Part shown: positions 7,870 through 16,038 of the stretch, one piece after another
Layout: every line of letters starts with the position of its first letter
How positions within the stretch are numbered: position 1 is the first letter of the stretch
Source of the DNA: Salegentibacter sp. Hel_I_6
Lineage (GTDB): Bacteria > Bacteroidota > Bacteroidia > Flavobacteriales > Flavobacteriaceae
Reading direction: 5' to 3'
Length of the DNA: 64,000 bases
NCBI RefSeq assembly: GCF_000745315.1
Contig: NZ_JQNQ01000001.1
Location: forward strand, 2,294,001 to 2,358,000
Position numbers and translations under genes: made by a program
The notes under the pieces: generated by a model
Database searches by the model: none
What the model was told of the DNA's origin: nothing
Seen by the model: only the letters and a program-made list of their open reading frames with translations

Positions 7870-7912
7870 CTGTTAATCAGAGGGTCCTTGGTTCGAGCCC
7901 AAGAGGGGGAGC
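7870..7912 (+). other. 3' fragment of tRNA-Asn (GTT) = island attachment site
   Basis: CTGTTAATCAG is an Asn anticodon loop plus the 3' side of its stem. It is followed by the variable region, a perfect T arm (TTGG-TTCGAGC-CCAAG core) and the acceptor 3' strand ending AGGGGGAGC. The bases to the left do not pair with the anticodon stem (CGCGG against TCAGA), and no D arm or CTCCCCC acceptor strand occurs upstream. So this is only the 3' half, starting at the anticodon loop. It is the footprint expected when an element integrates at the anticodon loop of tRNA-Asn and displaces the chromosomal 3' half. Confidence 0.85.
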
Positions 7913-7923
7913 AAAATAGAAGA

Positions 7924-7952
7924 AACCAGTCTTAAAAAAGGCTGGTTTTTTT
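7924..7952 (+). terminator. Rho-independent terminator of the original tRNA-Asn gene
   Basis: AACCAGTC pairs with GGCTGGTT (one wobble pair) around a TTAAAAAA loop, followed by a run of seven T. It lies 12 bases after the tRNA fragment, as a tRNA terminator would, and marks native chromosome to the right of the attachment site. Confidence 0.75.
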
Positions 7953-8029
7953 GTTTAAAAGTCTTTCCTAATCGGGGACTTTAGAGGTTAAGCTCTATCA
8001 GCCTAATTTTTTTAAAATCATTTTTGGGT

Positions 8030-8056
8030 ACCTAACTTGGAATTAGGTGTTTTTTT
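8030..8056 (+). terminator. Second hairpin terminator right of the attachment site
   Basis: ACCTAA (8030-8035) pairs with TTAGGT (8043-8048) and is followed by GTTTTTTT. Its gene is not evident; it may be a leftover from a gene lost near the truncated macro-domain gene. Confidence 0.5.
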
Positions 8057-8108
8057 CGGGTACGTGTTTTTTTAAAAGGGCCTCATATTATTTCTCAAAG
8101 TATGGTAA

Positions 8109-8396
8109 TTGTTTAACCTGGGGCCGGTCTACGGTCAGGATAATCCGGCGGATAAGCTTTTGGAAAATTGCTATAAGAATGCGTTGAAGTGTTCAGAAAA
8201 GAAACAGGTGAAGTCTGTAGCTTTTCCGGCTATTTCTACCGGAGTCTTTGGTTATCCTATACAAGAAGCGACCAGGATCAGTTTTAATACAATTTTAGCC
8301 GAAATCCCAAAGCTTAAACACCTGCAAAAGCTTAAATTTGTTTTGTTCAGTGAAGCAGATCTTGAGATTTATGAAGCGATGCTTGACGAAGTTTAA
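8109..8396 (+). pseudogene. C-terminal remnant of a macro-domain (ADP-ribose-binding) gene
   Basis: The 95 codons match the second half of a macro domain: GPVYG (the usual HTVGPVYG strand), then SVAFPAISTGVFGYPIQEA, the phosphate-binding loop, and the final helix. Full-length relatives are about 150-175 residues and begin with an adenosine-binding IVNAAN segment, which is absent here. An in-frame TAA at 8106-8108 closes the frame upstream and no ATG fits, only a TTG at 8109. It lies 15 bases before pncB, so the intact gene was probably part of an NAD/ADP-ribose operon. It is probably non-functional, since half the ligand pocket is missing. Confidence 0.75.
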
Positions 8397-8410
8397 ACTA
8401 ACTAAAAGCT

Positions 8411-9814
8411 ATGCTAAATTTTTCAGCTACTTATACCGACCAGTATCAACTGGCGATGGCGCAGGTATATTTTAAAAAAGGCCAAAAAGATTACACCGCA
8501 ATATTTGACTATTATTTTAGAAAACTTCCTTTTAATGGTGGCTACGCCATTTTTGCCGGACTTCAGGATCTATTGGAGATCATTGAAAACATAAAATTTA
8601 GCGATAAAGACCTCGAATATCTTAAAAAGCAAGATTTTGATGATGATTTCCTGGAATATCTAAAAGATTTTAAATTCCACGGAAATATTAATTCGGTTCA
8701 GGAAGGAGACTTGGTTTTTCCTACCCGGCCTGTTTTGCAGGTGGAAGCTAATATCATTGAAGCGCAAATAATTGAAACTATTTTACTGAATTTACTCAAT
8801 TTTCAAACCTTAATTGCAACAAAGGCGAGTAGGATAAAATTGGTTTCTGGAGAGCGCACTTTATTAGATTTTGGTTTGCGACGGGCACAGGGACCTGGAG
8901 GGTACTATGCAACCCGCGCTGCTATTGTTGGCGGTTTTAATGGGACGAGCAACGTAATTGCCGGACGGGATTTTGATATTCCGGTTTCAGGAACTATGGC
9001 GCACTCTTTTATTCAAAGTTATGATGAGGAAATCACCGCATTTAGAGATTTCGCTGAAGGAAGACCAAAAGATTGTGTGTTGTTAGTAGATACTTACGAT
9101 ACGCTTAAAAGCGGTGTGCCAAATGCGATTACAGTCGCAAAGGAAATGGAGGAGCGCGGTCAAAAATTAATGGCTATTAGGCTTGATAGTGGAGATTTAG
9201 CTTATCTCTCTAAACAAAGCAGGAAAATGCTGGACGAGGCCGGACTTGATTATGTGAAAATTGCAGCTTCTAATCAATTAGAAGAAAATGTGATAAAAAG
9301 TTTGCTGGAACAAGGCGCCAGGATAGATGTTTTTGGCGTGGGTACCAACCTTGTTATTGGAAGTCCCGATGCCGCTTTAGACGGGGTTTATAAATTGGCT
9401 TATTCTCACGGGAAACCAAGAATTAAAATTTCTGAAAGCATAGTTAAGGTGACGCTTCCGCATAAAAAACAAGTGTATCGTTTAAGGGATGCTGAAGGAA
9501 ATTGCGTTGGAGCCGATCTAATAGCTCTTTTTGAAGAAAATGATATTGAAAATATGATACATCCCTTTGAGCCTTATAAGCAGATGCGAATTGGGGAATT
9601 ACAAAAAGAACCCTTACTTCAGCCAGTAATGGAAAATGGAGAAAATAAATTAGAGCATAAATCCCTTCAGGAAATTGCTGAATACAGTAAAAACAGGCTT
9701 GCAGAGCTTTCAATAGAATATAAACGCTTTAATAATCCGCATATTTATAAGGTGGGGATTACAGAGGCTTTAAAAGCAGAACGGGATAAATTAATTGCTT
9801 CTTACCAAAAATAA
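8411..9814 (+). CDS. pncB: Nicotinate phosphoribosyltransferase
   Basis: Converts nicotinate and PRPP to nicotinate mononucleotide in the Preiss-Handler NAD salvage pathway (cytoplasmic). The 467 residues show the family signatures: the N-terminal YTDQYQLAMAQVYF, the LLDFGLRRAQGPGG segment, GTSNVIAGRDFDIPVSGTMAHSFIQSY with the histidine that becomes phosphorylated, LVDTYDTLKSGVPNA, and IRLDSGDLAYLS. Length is normal. It sits 5 bases before pncA, so the two enzymes are co-translated and act in consecutive order: nicotinamide to nicotinate (PncA), then to NaMN (PncB). Confidence 0.95.
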   Translation: MLNFSATYTDQYQLAMAQVYFKKGQKDYTAIFDYYFRKLPFNGGYAIFAGLQDLLEIIENIKFSDKDLEYLKKQDFDDDFLEYLKDFKFHGNINSVQEGDLVFPTRPVLQVEANIIEAQIIETILLNLLNFQTLIATKASRIKLVSGERTLLDFGLRRAQGPGGYYATRAAIVGGFNGTSNVIAGRDFDIPVSGTMAHSFIQSYDEEITAFRDFAEGRPKDCVLLVDTYDTLKSGVPNAITVAKEMEERGQKLMAIRLDSGDLAYLSKQSRKMLDEAGLDYVKIAASNQLEENVIKSLLEQGARIDVFGVGTNLVIGSPDAALDGVYKLAYSHGKPRIKISESIVKVTLPHKKQVYRLRDAEGNCVGADLIALFEENDIENMIHPFEPYKQMRIGELQKEPLLQPVMENGENKLEHKSLQEIAEYSKNRLAELSIEYKRFNNPHIYKVGITEALKAERDKLIASYQK

Positions 9815-9819
9815 GATTT

Positions 9820-10431
9820 ATGAAAACGCTAATTATTGTAGATCCACAAAACGATTTTATGCCCGGTGGTTCCCTTTCGGTTCCTAATGGAGATGAAATT
9901 GTTCCGATAATAAACAAACTTCAGGAGAAATTTGATCTGGTGATCGCTTCCCAGGATTGGCATCCAAACGGCCACGCCAGTTTTGCCAGTAGTCATAAAG
10001 GAAAAAGTGAATTTGAAACTATTGATCTAAATGGAATTGAACAAGTGATGTGGCCGGAACATTGTGTTCAAAATACCGAAGGCGCAGAGTTTCATAAAGA
10101 TTTGAAAACTGCTAAAATTGAAGCAATTTTTAGAAAAGGAACCAGTCTTGAAATTGATAGTTATAGCGCTTTTTATGATAACAAGCATTTAAAATCTACA
10201 GGCCTTTCTGGGTATTTAAAAGAGAAGAATGCAGAAGATCTTTATTTCTGCGGACTTGCAGCTGAAATTTGTGTGCACTTCACCGCTAAAGATGCAATTA
10301 AAGAAGGTTTTAAGGCTACAATAATAGAAGATGCTACACGAGCGCTAAACGCTGAAGATTTTGAAAAAACTAAAGCAGAATTAAAAGATTTAGGAGGTAG
10401 GATTATTACTGCCGAGGCTATTGAAAATTGA
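9820..10431 (+). CDS. pncA: Nicotinamidase (isochorismatase-fold amidohydrolase)
   Basis: Hydrolyses nicotinamide to nicotinate and ammonia, feeding PncB. The 203-residue protein has the catalytic Asp in LIIVDPQNDFMPGG, the metal-binding SQDWHPNGHASFAS, the lysine in IFRKG, and the nucleophilic cysteine in GLAAEICVHFTAKDA. These are the full triad and metal site of bacterial nicotinamidases. It is the second gene of the pncBA operon, and its 3' end overlaps the convergent 10418-11197 gene by 14 bases. Confidence 0.95.
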   Translation: MKTLIIVDPQNDFMPGGSLSVPNGDEIVPIINKLQEKFDLVIASQDWHPNGHASFASSHKGKSEFETIDLNGIEQVMWPEHCVQNTEGAEFHKDLKTAKIEAIFRKGTSLEIDSYSAFYDNKHLKSTGLSGYLKEKNAEDLYFCGLAAEICVHFTAKDAIKEGFKATIIEDATRALNAEDFEKTKAELKDLGGRIITAEAIEN

Positions 10432-11197
10432 TATAATAAACATAGCCGACATTTACCCAAAAGATATAATCGTTAAATTTATTTTGAGGCGCATTAATAT
10501 TTAGTCCGTCAATCCAGTCGCTACCATAATATTGTCCACGAGCTTCAATGAGAAGATCGTGTCTAAAACCTAATCGGTAACGAACACCAAGCCCGCCAAT
10601 TATAGAATAGGTGCTGCCGCGTTCAAAATCCATTCCCCCCACAAAGGTTGGAAATACGTTGTTTTGCTCGGTTAGTGGTCCTAAATCAGAATAAGCATCG
10701 GGCTTGTAGGAAACAAAGTGACCGCCCAAACTTATATATGGAGAAAACATGTAGCCAGAATGAGTGAAATCCCTAATTCTAAAGGGGTGATACTCAAGAT
10801 GTAAGCCACCCTCAATAATTTCACTCTCCCCGTGCATTGCTCTTAACAACTGTCCGCCAATTGTCTTTTGTCTGGCTACGGGGCCATAATGTTCCAGTTT
10901 GGAATAAAAATAGTCCAGCTCTGTTCTAATTCTAAAATGATTTGTAAAAAATGAAGCGGCTTGAGAGTAATGGCAGTCAGTTTTATAGGCGAAATTCATA
11001 TAATGTGAAATACCTATTCCGTAGCCTGCGTTATTAAGGTTGTTTCTTACATTCCAACGTTCGCCGTAATCGGTAAAAAATGAGGCTGGGCCAGCCTTAA
11101 CCGCAATTTCATGAGCAATCCCAAATTGAGAATATGTCTTTACCTGAAATAGCAAAATAAAAACTAAAAAAACTAAAATTTTCTTGTAAGTGTGCAT
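10418..11197 (-). CDS. THC0290_0291-family outer-membrane-type protein
   Basis: A 259-residue exported protein with an N-terminal signal peptide (KKILVFLVFILLFQVKTYSQ, likely cut after YSQ). The rest has alternating aromatic/hydrophobic strands with many Gly and Tyr residues and ends in YVYYINFQ, as expected of a small outer-membrane beta-barrel. It matches a family I know only from Bacteroidota genomes (THC0290_0291), often found near glutamate dehydrogenase as here. Function unknown. Convergent with pncA and divergent from gdhA, with a shared 200-base upstream region. Confidence 0.7.
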   Translation of the reverse strand: MHTYKKILVFLVFILLFQVKTYSQFGIAHEIAVKAGPASFFTDYGERWNVRNNLNNAGYGIGISHYMNFAYKTDCHYSQAASFFTNHFRIRTELDYFYSKLEHYGPVARQKTIGGQLLRAMHGESEIIEGGLHLEYHPFRIRDFTHSGYMFSPYISLGGHFVSYKPDAYSDLGPLTEQNNVFPTFVGGMDFERGSTYSIIGGLGVRYRLGFRHDLLIEARGQYYGSDWIDGLNINAPQNKFNDYIFWVNVGYVYYINFQ

Positions 11198-11318
11198 TAA
11201 TTCAGGCTTGGGGCGAGCAACAAATATATAAAATCTTGTTTAACAAAAAATTATAGTTTCGTGCCCAGGCATAGAGCGATAAAATAAAGACGTTAATTTT
11301 ATATGAAACTAGAAATAT

Positions 11319-11351
11319 TTGAGGTCGTTTTTTATAGAACCCATATATTTG
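11319..11351 (+). promoter_or_regulatory. Candidate gdhA promoter
   Basis: TTG at 11319-11321 and TATATTTG at 11344-11351 match the Bacteroidota -33/-7 pattern with a 22-base spacer, near the long end of the accepted range. The -7 box is 49 bases before the gdhA ATG. Confidence 0.45.
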
Positions 11352-11400
11352 TAATACAAAACACAGTTTTTATTATAAACTATTTGTAGAATTACACAAT

Positions 11401-12744
11401 ATGGAACAAAATATACAAGATTTTCTGGATAAAGTATCGCAAAGAAATCAAAATGAGCCTGAATTTATGCAGGCAGTACATGAGGTTGCTGAGACCATTA
11501 TTCCCTTTATAGAAAAGAATAAAAAGTATCAGAACATGGAGTTACTGGAGCGTATGGTAGAGCCGGAACGAGTAATTATGTTTAGGGTTTCCTGGTTAGA
11601 CGATAAAGGAAATATTCAGGTAAATCGTGGTTTTAGAATTCAAATGAATTCTGCAATTGGGCCTTATAAAGGTGGATTGCGTTTTCATCCTTCCGTAAAT
11701 CTCAGTATCCTAAAATTCCTTGCTTTTGAGCAGGTATTTAAAAACAGTCTTACCACCTTACCTATGGGTGGTGGAAAAGGAGGTTCTGATTTCGATCCAA
11801 AAGGGAAATCTGATAATGAAGTAATGCATTTCTGCCAGAGTTTTATGACAGAACTTTATCGCCATATTGGCCCAAATACAGATGTTCCTGCTGGAGATAT
11901 TGGAGTTGGTGCCCGTGAAGTTGGTTATATGTTTGGCCAATATAAAAGATTGCAAAATGAATTTACCGGGATTTTAACAGGGAAAGGACTTTCTTACGGT
12001 GGTTCTCTTATACGTCCTGAAGCTACCGGCTATGGGAATGTATATTTTGCACAGAATATGCTTAGAACAAAAGATGATTCTCTTGAAGGCAAAACCGTTG
12101 TAGTTTCTGGATCTGGAAATGTAGCCCAGTATGCTGCAGAAAAAGCACTGGAATTTGGAGCGAAGATCTTAACTATGAGTGATTCTGGAGGTTATATTTA
12201 TGATGAAGATGGGATTGATGAAGAAAAACTTCAGTTTATCATGGATCTTAAAAATGTAAGACGTGGTAGAATTAGCGAATATGTAGATGAATATTCATCA
12301 GCTAAATATTTTGAAGGAAAGACGCCATGGGAAGTTAAATGTGATGTAGCCCTTCCTTGTGCTACCCAGAATGAACTTGAAAAAGCTGATGCTAAGCAAT
12401 TAGTGGATAATGGATGTATGTGTGTTGGCGAAGGTGCTAATATGCCCTGTACTCCAGATGCTGTAGAGGTATTTAAAGAAGCAAAAATTCTTTTCTCTCC
12501 AGGAAAAGCTTCTAACGCTGGTGGGGTTGCTACTTCAGGATTAGAGATGAGTCAAAATTCTATGCGTTACAACTGGACTTCAGAAGAAGTGGATAAGAAG
12601 CTGCACGAGATTATGAATGATATTCACGATCGTTGTGTAGAATTTGGAAAAGAAGAAGATGGTTATATAGATTACGTAAAAGGAGCAAATATTGCCGGTT
12701 TTGTGAAAGTAGCCGATGCAATGCTTGCCCAGGGAGTAGTGTAA
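11401..12744 (+). CDS. gdhA: NADP-type glutamate dehydrogenase
   Basis: Reductive amination of 2-oxoglutarate to glutamate, the main ammonium-assimilation route in many Bacteroidota. The 447-residue length is that of hexameric small GDHs. Substrate-binding signatures are visible: YKGGLRFHPSVNLSILKFLAFEQ, the catalytic lysine near residue 125 in LPMGGGKGGSDFDPKGKS, and VPAGDIGVGAREVGYMFGQY. The dinucleotide domain begins with VVVSGSGNVAQYAAEKA, and ANMPCTPDA and SPGKASNAGGVATSG follow. A single-gene unit with its own promoter and a strong terminator. Confidence 0.96.
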   Translation: MEQNIQDFLDKVSQRNQNEPEFMQAVHEVAETIIPFIEKNKKYQNMELLERMVEPERVIMFRVSWLDDKGNIQVNRGFRIQMNSAIGPYKGGLRFHPSVNLSILKFLAFEQVFKNSLTTLPMGGGKGGSDFDPKGKSDNEVMHFCQSFMTELYRHIGPNTDVPAGDIGVGAREVGYMFGQYKRLQNEFTGILTGKGLSYGGSLIRPEATGYGNVYFAQNMLRTKDDSLEGKTVVVSGSGNVAQYAAEKALEFGAKILTMSDSGGYIYDEDGIDEEKLQFIMDLKNVRRGRISEYVDEYSSAKYFEGKTPWEVKCDVALPCATQNELEKADAKQLVDNGCMCVGEGANMPCTPDAVEVFKEAKILFSPGKASNAGGVATSGLEMSQNSMRYNWTSEEVDKKLHEIMNDIHDRCVEFGKEEDGYIDYVKGANIAGFVKVADAMLAQGVV

Positions 12745-12769
12745 ATATTACTTATTAAAACGATAAATT

Positions 12770-12795
12770 AAGGCCGCTTTTAGCGGCCTTTTTTA
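12770..12795 (+). terminator. gdhA terminator
   Basis: AAGGCCGC pairs with GCGGCCTT around TTTTA, followed by a T run. It starts 25 bases after the gdhA stop codon. Confidence 0.85.
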
Positions 12796-12824
12796 ATTAT
12801 CTTCGGAATAAATATTTTTCTAAA

Positions 12825-13544
12825 ATGCTTATTACTACTCCGGCAATTGTAATTAGTGCGTTGAAATATGGCGAAGCCGATTTGATCGTAAAAGCTTATA
12901 CCTACAGCGACGGCTTAAAAACCTATATGCTTAAAGGAGTGCTTAAATCTAAAAAAGGAAAATTTAAAGCATCCCAGTTTCAATTGCTTACCCAGTTAGA
13001 GATCGTTGCGAACCACCGCAATCAGGGAAAAATGGAATACCTCAAGGATGCCAAAGTCTTGCATACTTATTCCAGTTTACATACCAATATGGTTAAAGGC
13101 TCGATGCTTATGTTTTTGGCTGAAGTTTTAAAAAATGCAATTAAGGAGGAAGAAACCAATCCGCGGTTATTTGAATATCTTGAAAACTCGTTAATGTGGC
13201 TGGATTTGCATGATAAAATTGCCAATTTTCATCTATTGTTTTTATTGAATTTAACCCGATTCCTTGGCTTCTATCCAGATGCTGCTTCAAAAGATTTACC
13301 GTATTTCAATCTTTTAGATGGTGTTTTTGAACTAGGTAGTGTAAATAATTATTGTATTGAAGGTCGAAATGTCGAAATTTTACGACAGTTCTTAGGCATA
13401 AATTTTGATGCCCTGAATGGAGTGAAATTGAATCAGGAAAGCCGGTCAAATTTTTTAAATATGTTGCTCTTATATTATCAACTGCATATTGAAGGATTCA
13501 AAAAACCAAAATCACTTGCTGTACTCAACGAAATTTTTAGCTAA
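12825..13544 (+). CDS. recO: DNA repair protein RecO
   Basis: Recombination mediator that loads RecA on SSB-coated DNA with RecR and anneals strands. The 239-residue protein begins with the OB-fold segment typical of RecO (TPAIVISALKYGEADLIVKAYTYSDGL..MLKGVLKSKKGK) and continues with a helical domain. The C-terminal zinc-binding cysteine cluster found in many RecO proteins is not evident, as is common in Bacteroidota. Its stop codon is directly followed by the ATG of the TonB-dependent receptor (no spacer), which suggests co-translation of two functionally unrelated genes. Confidence 0.9.
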   Translation: MLITTPAIVISALKYGEADLIVKAYTYSDGLKTYMLKGVLKSKKGKFKASQFQLLTQLEIVANHRNQGKMEYLKDAKVLHTYSSLHTNMVKGSMLMFLAEVLKNAIKEEETNPRLFEYLENSLMWLDLHDKIANFHLLFLLNLTRFLGFYPDAASKDLPYFNLLDGVFELGSVNNYCIEGRNVEILRQFLGINFDALNGVKLNQESRSNFLNMLLLYYQLHIEGFKKPKSLAVLNEIFS

Positions 13545-15950
13545 ATGCGAATAATCACAGGAGTAATTCTCCTTTTTTTTATGGTTAATAGTATCTACGC
13601 TCAGCAGGTACAAGTTTTTGACGAAGAGAGTCATGAGCCTCTTGAAAGCGTAGTTTTATACAATGCTGAAAAATCTAAGAGCACGCTTACAGATTTGGAT
13701 GGGATGGCAAATATTTCAGCATTTGACGAGGATGAGGTTATTCATCTTAAACACGTGAACTATGTTGATAGAAGTATAAAGAAGGCTAAAATTATTCAGA
13801 ATAAATATAGGGTATATTTAAAAAGAGATGGTAACGAGTTAGATCAGGTCATACTATCGGTGGCTAAATTCGAAATGAATAAAGATGAAATTCCGCAAAA
13901 GATAGTTAGTTTTTCAGCGAGAGATATTATTATGGCCAGCCCGCAAACTTCGGCCGATCTTTTGGAAAGCAGCGGGCAGGTTTTTGTTCAGAAAAGTCAA
14001 ATGGGTGGTGGAAGCCCAATTATTCGTGGTTTTTCAACTAACCGGCTTCTCATTACGGTAGATGGCGTAAGGATGAATACCGCAATTTTTAGAAGCGGAA
14101 ATCTTCAAAATATAATCTCAATAGATCCGCTGGCGGTTGAAAGTACTGAGGTGATCCTTGGTCCCGGTTCGGTAGTTTATGGAAGTGATGCTGTTGGTGG
14201 TGTAATGAACTTCTATTCTTTAAAACCAAAATTTTCATTTGGTGAGAATGCTGCGGTTTCCGGTAGTGCATATTCTCGTTATGCTTCTGCCAATGACGAA
14301 AAAACCGTACATGCTGATGTGAATATTGGATTGGAAAACTGGGCATTTTTAAGCAGTGTTACGTATTCAGATTTTGGAGATTTGAGAATGGGATCTCACG
14401 GCCCCGATGAATATTTACGAAACGAATATGTAGTGCGAAGAAATGGGGAAGATGTAATAGTTCCAAATGATGATGCGCAAGTGCAAAAACCCACAGGTTA
14501 TGAACAAATAAATTTATTGCAGAAGATAAAGTTTATGCCGCATAAAGACTGGGACCTTAACCTGGGCCTTATATATTCTACCACATCAGATTTTCCAAGA
14601 TTTGACAGGCTTTATCAAAAACGGGATGGCCAGTTGCGTTCAGCAGAATGGTATTATGGCCCTCAAGAATGGTTTATGGGTAATTTTAAGATCAATAAAA
14701 AAGGTCATGGTTCTTTATATGATAAAGCACAGATGACTGCTGCTTATCAATTTTTTGAAGAAAGCAGGCACAACCGAGATTTTGGAGAAGACCTGTTATT
14801 TAATACCAGGGAAAATGTAGATGCCTATTCAATTAATTTTGATTTTGAAAAGACTTTTGAAGAGAGCCGGTTATTTTATGGAGCTGAATATGTTTTTAAT
14901 AAAGTAAATTCTACAGGATTTGCAGAAAATATTTTAACTGCAGAAGAAGACATCACTGCGTCACGATATCCAGATGGTTCCACCTGGCAATCTCTTGCGG
15001 CATACACTACCTATCAATGGAAGATTAAAGAAAATCTTTCTTTTCAATCTGGACTTCGATATAATCATATTCTGGTAGATGCTGAATTTGATGAGAATTT
15101 ATATGATTTTCCATTTCAGGAAGCCAATATTAATACCGGTGCCTTAACAGGAAGCGCGGGAATTAACTGGCAGCAAAACAGGTTTATTGGATGGCGATTA
15201 AATCTTTCTACAGCTTTTAGAGCGCCAAATATTGATGATATAGGAAAAATTTTCGATTCTGAACCCGGTGCCGTTGTTGTTCCAAATCCAGATTTAAAAC
15301 CAGAATATGCCTACAGCAGCGAACTTGGTTTTGACTGGAAACCTGCAGAAAATATCAGTTTTATCGCTACTGCATTTTATACTTATTTAAACGATGCGAT
15401 GGTGCGCAGGGATTTCAATTTAAATGGAGAAACCGAAATAGATTACCAGGGAGAATCAAGCCGGGTGCAGGCGATTCAAAATACAGCAAAAGCCTACGTG
15501 TATGGCTTTGAGAGTGGAGTAGAAATTGATCTATCTGTTGCGCTAAGATTCAGTTCCCAAATAAGTATTACTGAAGGAAAAGAAGAGCAGGAAGATGGTT
15601 CTACCGCGGCATTACGCCACGCAGCTCCTGTATTTGGAAATACACATTTAATATGGCACAAAAAAAGACTGAAATTCGATCTTTTTGCTGAATATAATGG
15701 GCAATTCGATTATGAAGATCTTGCGCCTTCAGAACAGGGCAAAGCCTATTTATACGCCATAGACGATAATGGAAATCCCTATTCACCATCCTGGTACACC
15801 ATTAACTTAACGGGGCAATATGAACTCAGTAAAAATTTACTTGCCACGGCTTCTTTAGAAAATATCACCGACCAACGATACCGAACTTATTCCTCCGGAA
15901 TTGCCGCCGCCGGTAGAAATTTAATTTTAGCTTTACGGTATAGTTTTTAA
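13545..15950 (+). CDS. TonB-dependent receptor with haem-receptor-type FRAP/NPDL motifs
   Basis: An 801-residue outer-membrane active-transport receptor. It has a signal peptide (ITGVILLFFMVNSIYAQ), a short carboxypeptidase-like N-terminal domain (VFDEESHEPLESVVLYN), then a plug with SPIIRGFSTNRLLITVDGVR and MNTAIFRSGNLQ, and a 22-strand-type barrel ending in aromatic LALRYSF. TAFRAPNIDD and VVVPNPDLKPE match the FRAP and NPDL boxes of haem/haemoglobin receptors. The histidine usually found between the boxes is missing, so the ligand is uncertain. It is fused tightly to recO upstream and has no haem-handling genes nearby. Confidence 0.85.
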   Translation: MRIITGVILLFFMVNSIYAQQVQVFDEESHEPLESVVLYNAEKSKSTLTDLDGMANISAFDEDEVIHLKHVNYVDRSIKKAKIIQNKYRVYLKRDGNELDQVILSVAKFEMNKDEIPQKIVSFSARDIIMASPQTSADLLESSGQVFVQKSQMGGGSPIIRGFSTNRLLITVDGVRMNTAIFRSGNLQNIISIDPLAVESTEVILGPGSVVYGSDAVGGVMNFYSLKPKFSFGENAAVSGSAYSRYASANDEKTVHADVNIGLENWAFLSSVTYSDFGDLRMGSHGPDEYLRNEYVVRRNGEDVIVPNDDAQVQKPTGYEQINLLQKIKFMPHKDWDLNLGLIYSTTSDFPRFDRLYQKRDGQLRSAEWYYGPQEWFMGNFKINKKGHGSLYDKAQMTAAYQFFEESRHNRDFGEDLLFNTRENVDAYSINFDFEKTFEESRLFYGAEYVFNKVNSTGFAENILTAEEDITASRYPDGSTWQSLAAYTTYQWKIKENLSFQSGLRYNHILVDAEFDENLYDFPFQEANINTGALTGSAGINWQQNRFIGWRLNLSTAFRAPNIDDIGKIFDSEPGAVVVPNPDLKPEYAYSSELGFDWKPAENISFIATAFYTYLNDAMVRRDFNLNGETEIDYQGESSRVQAIQNTAKAYVYGFESGVEIDLSVALRFSSQISITEGKEEQEDGSTAALRHAAPVFGNTHLIWHKKRLKFDLFAEYNGQFDYEDLAPSEQGKAYLYAIDDNGNPYSPSWYTINLTGQYELSKNLLATASLENITDQRYRTYSSGIAAAGRNLILALRYSF

Positions 15951-15958
15951 TTTCTTTT

Positions 15959-15996
15959 GGGTTAGCTTTTTCCGTTTTTCTAACCCGCTCTTTTCT
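15959..15996 (+). terminator. Hairpin after the TonB-dependent receptor gene
   Basis: GGGTTAG (15959-15965) pairs with CTAACCC (15980-15986) and is followed by a T-rich tract. It probably ends the recO-receptor transcript before ileS. Confidence 0.6.
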
Positions 15997-16038
15997 TAAA
16001 ATTGATTATTTTCGCGACTCATTGGAAATTTTGAAAAA

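Larger units (their letters stand above)
1..7912. mobile_element. Right end of a tRNA-Asn-integrated genomic island carrying defence genes
   Basis: A tyrosine recombinase (6513-7721) lies next to a 43-bp 3' fragment of tRNA-Asn at 7870-7912, the usual layout of an element integrated into a tRNA gene. Everything to the left is accessory in type: HsdR, nuclease-like proteins, a type IV toxin-antitoxin pair. Housekeeping genes start only after 8400. Because the tRNA fragment is a 3' half on the plus strand, the regenerated intact tRNA-Asn should sit at the other (left) end of the element, outside the window. The island's left limit and total size therefore cannot be seen. That all genes from 1 to 7912 belong to one element is inference. 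Confidence 0.7.

Noticed and set aside
7838..7912. A complete tRNA gene at this site
   Set aside because: The T arm and acceptor 3' strand are perfect, but no matching 5' acceptor strand, D arm or 5' anticodon strand is present upstream.
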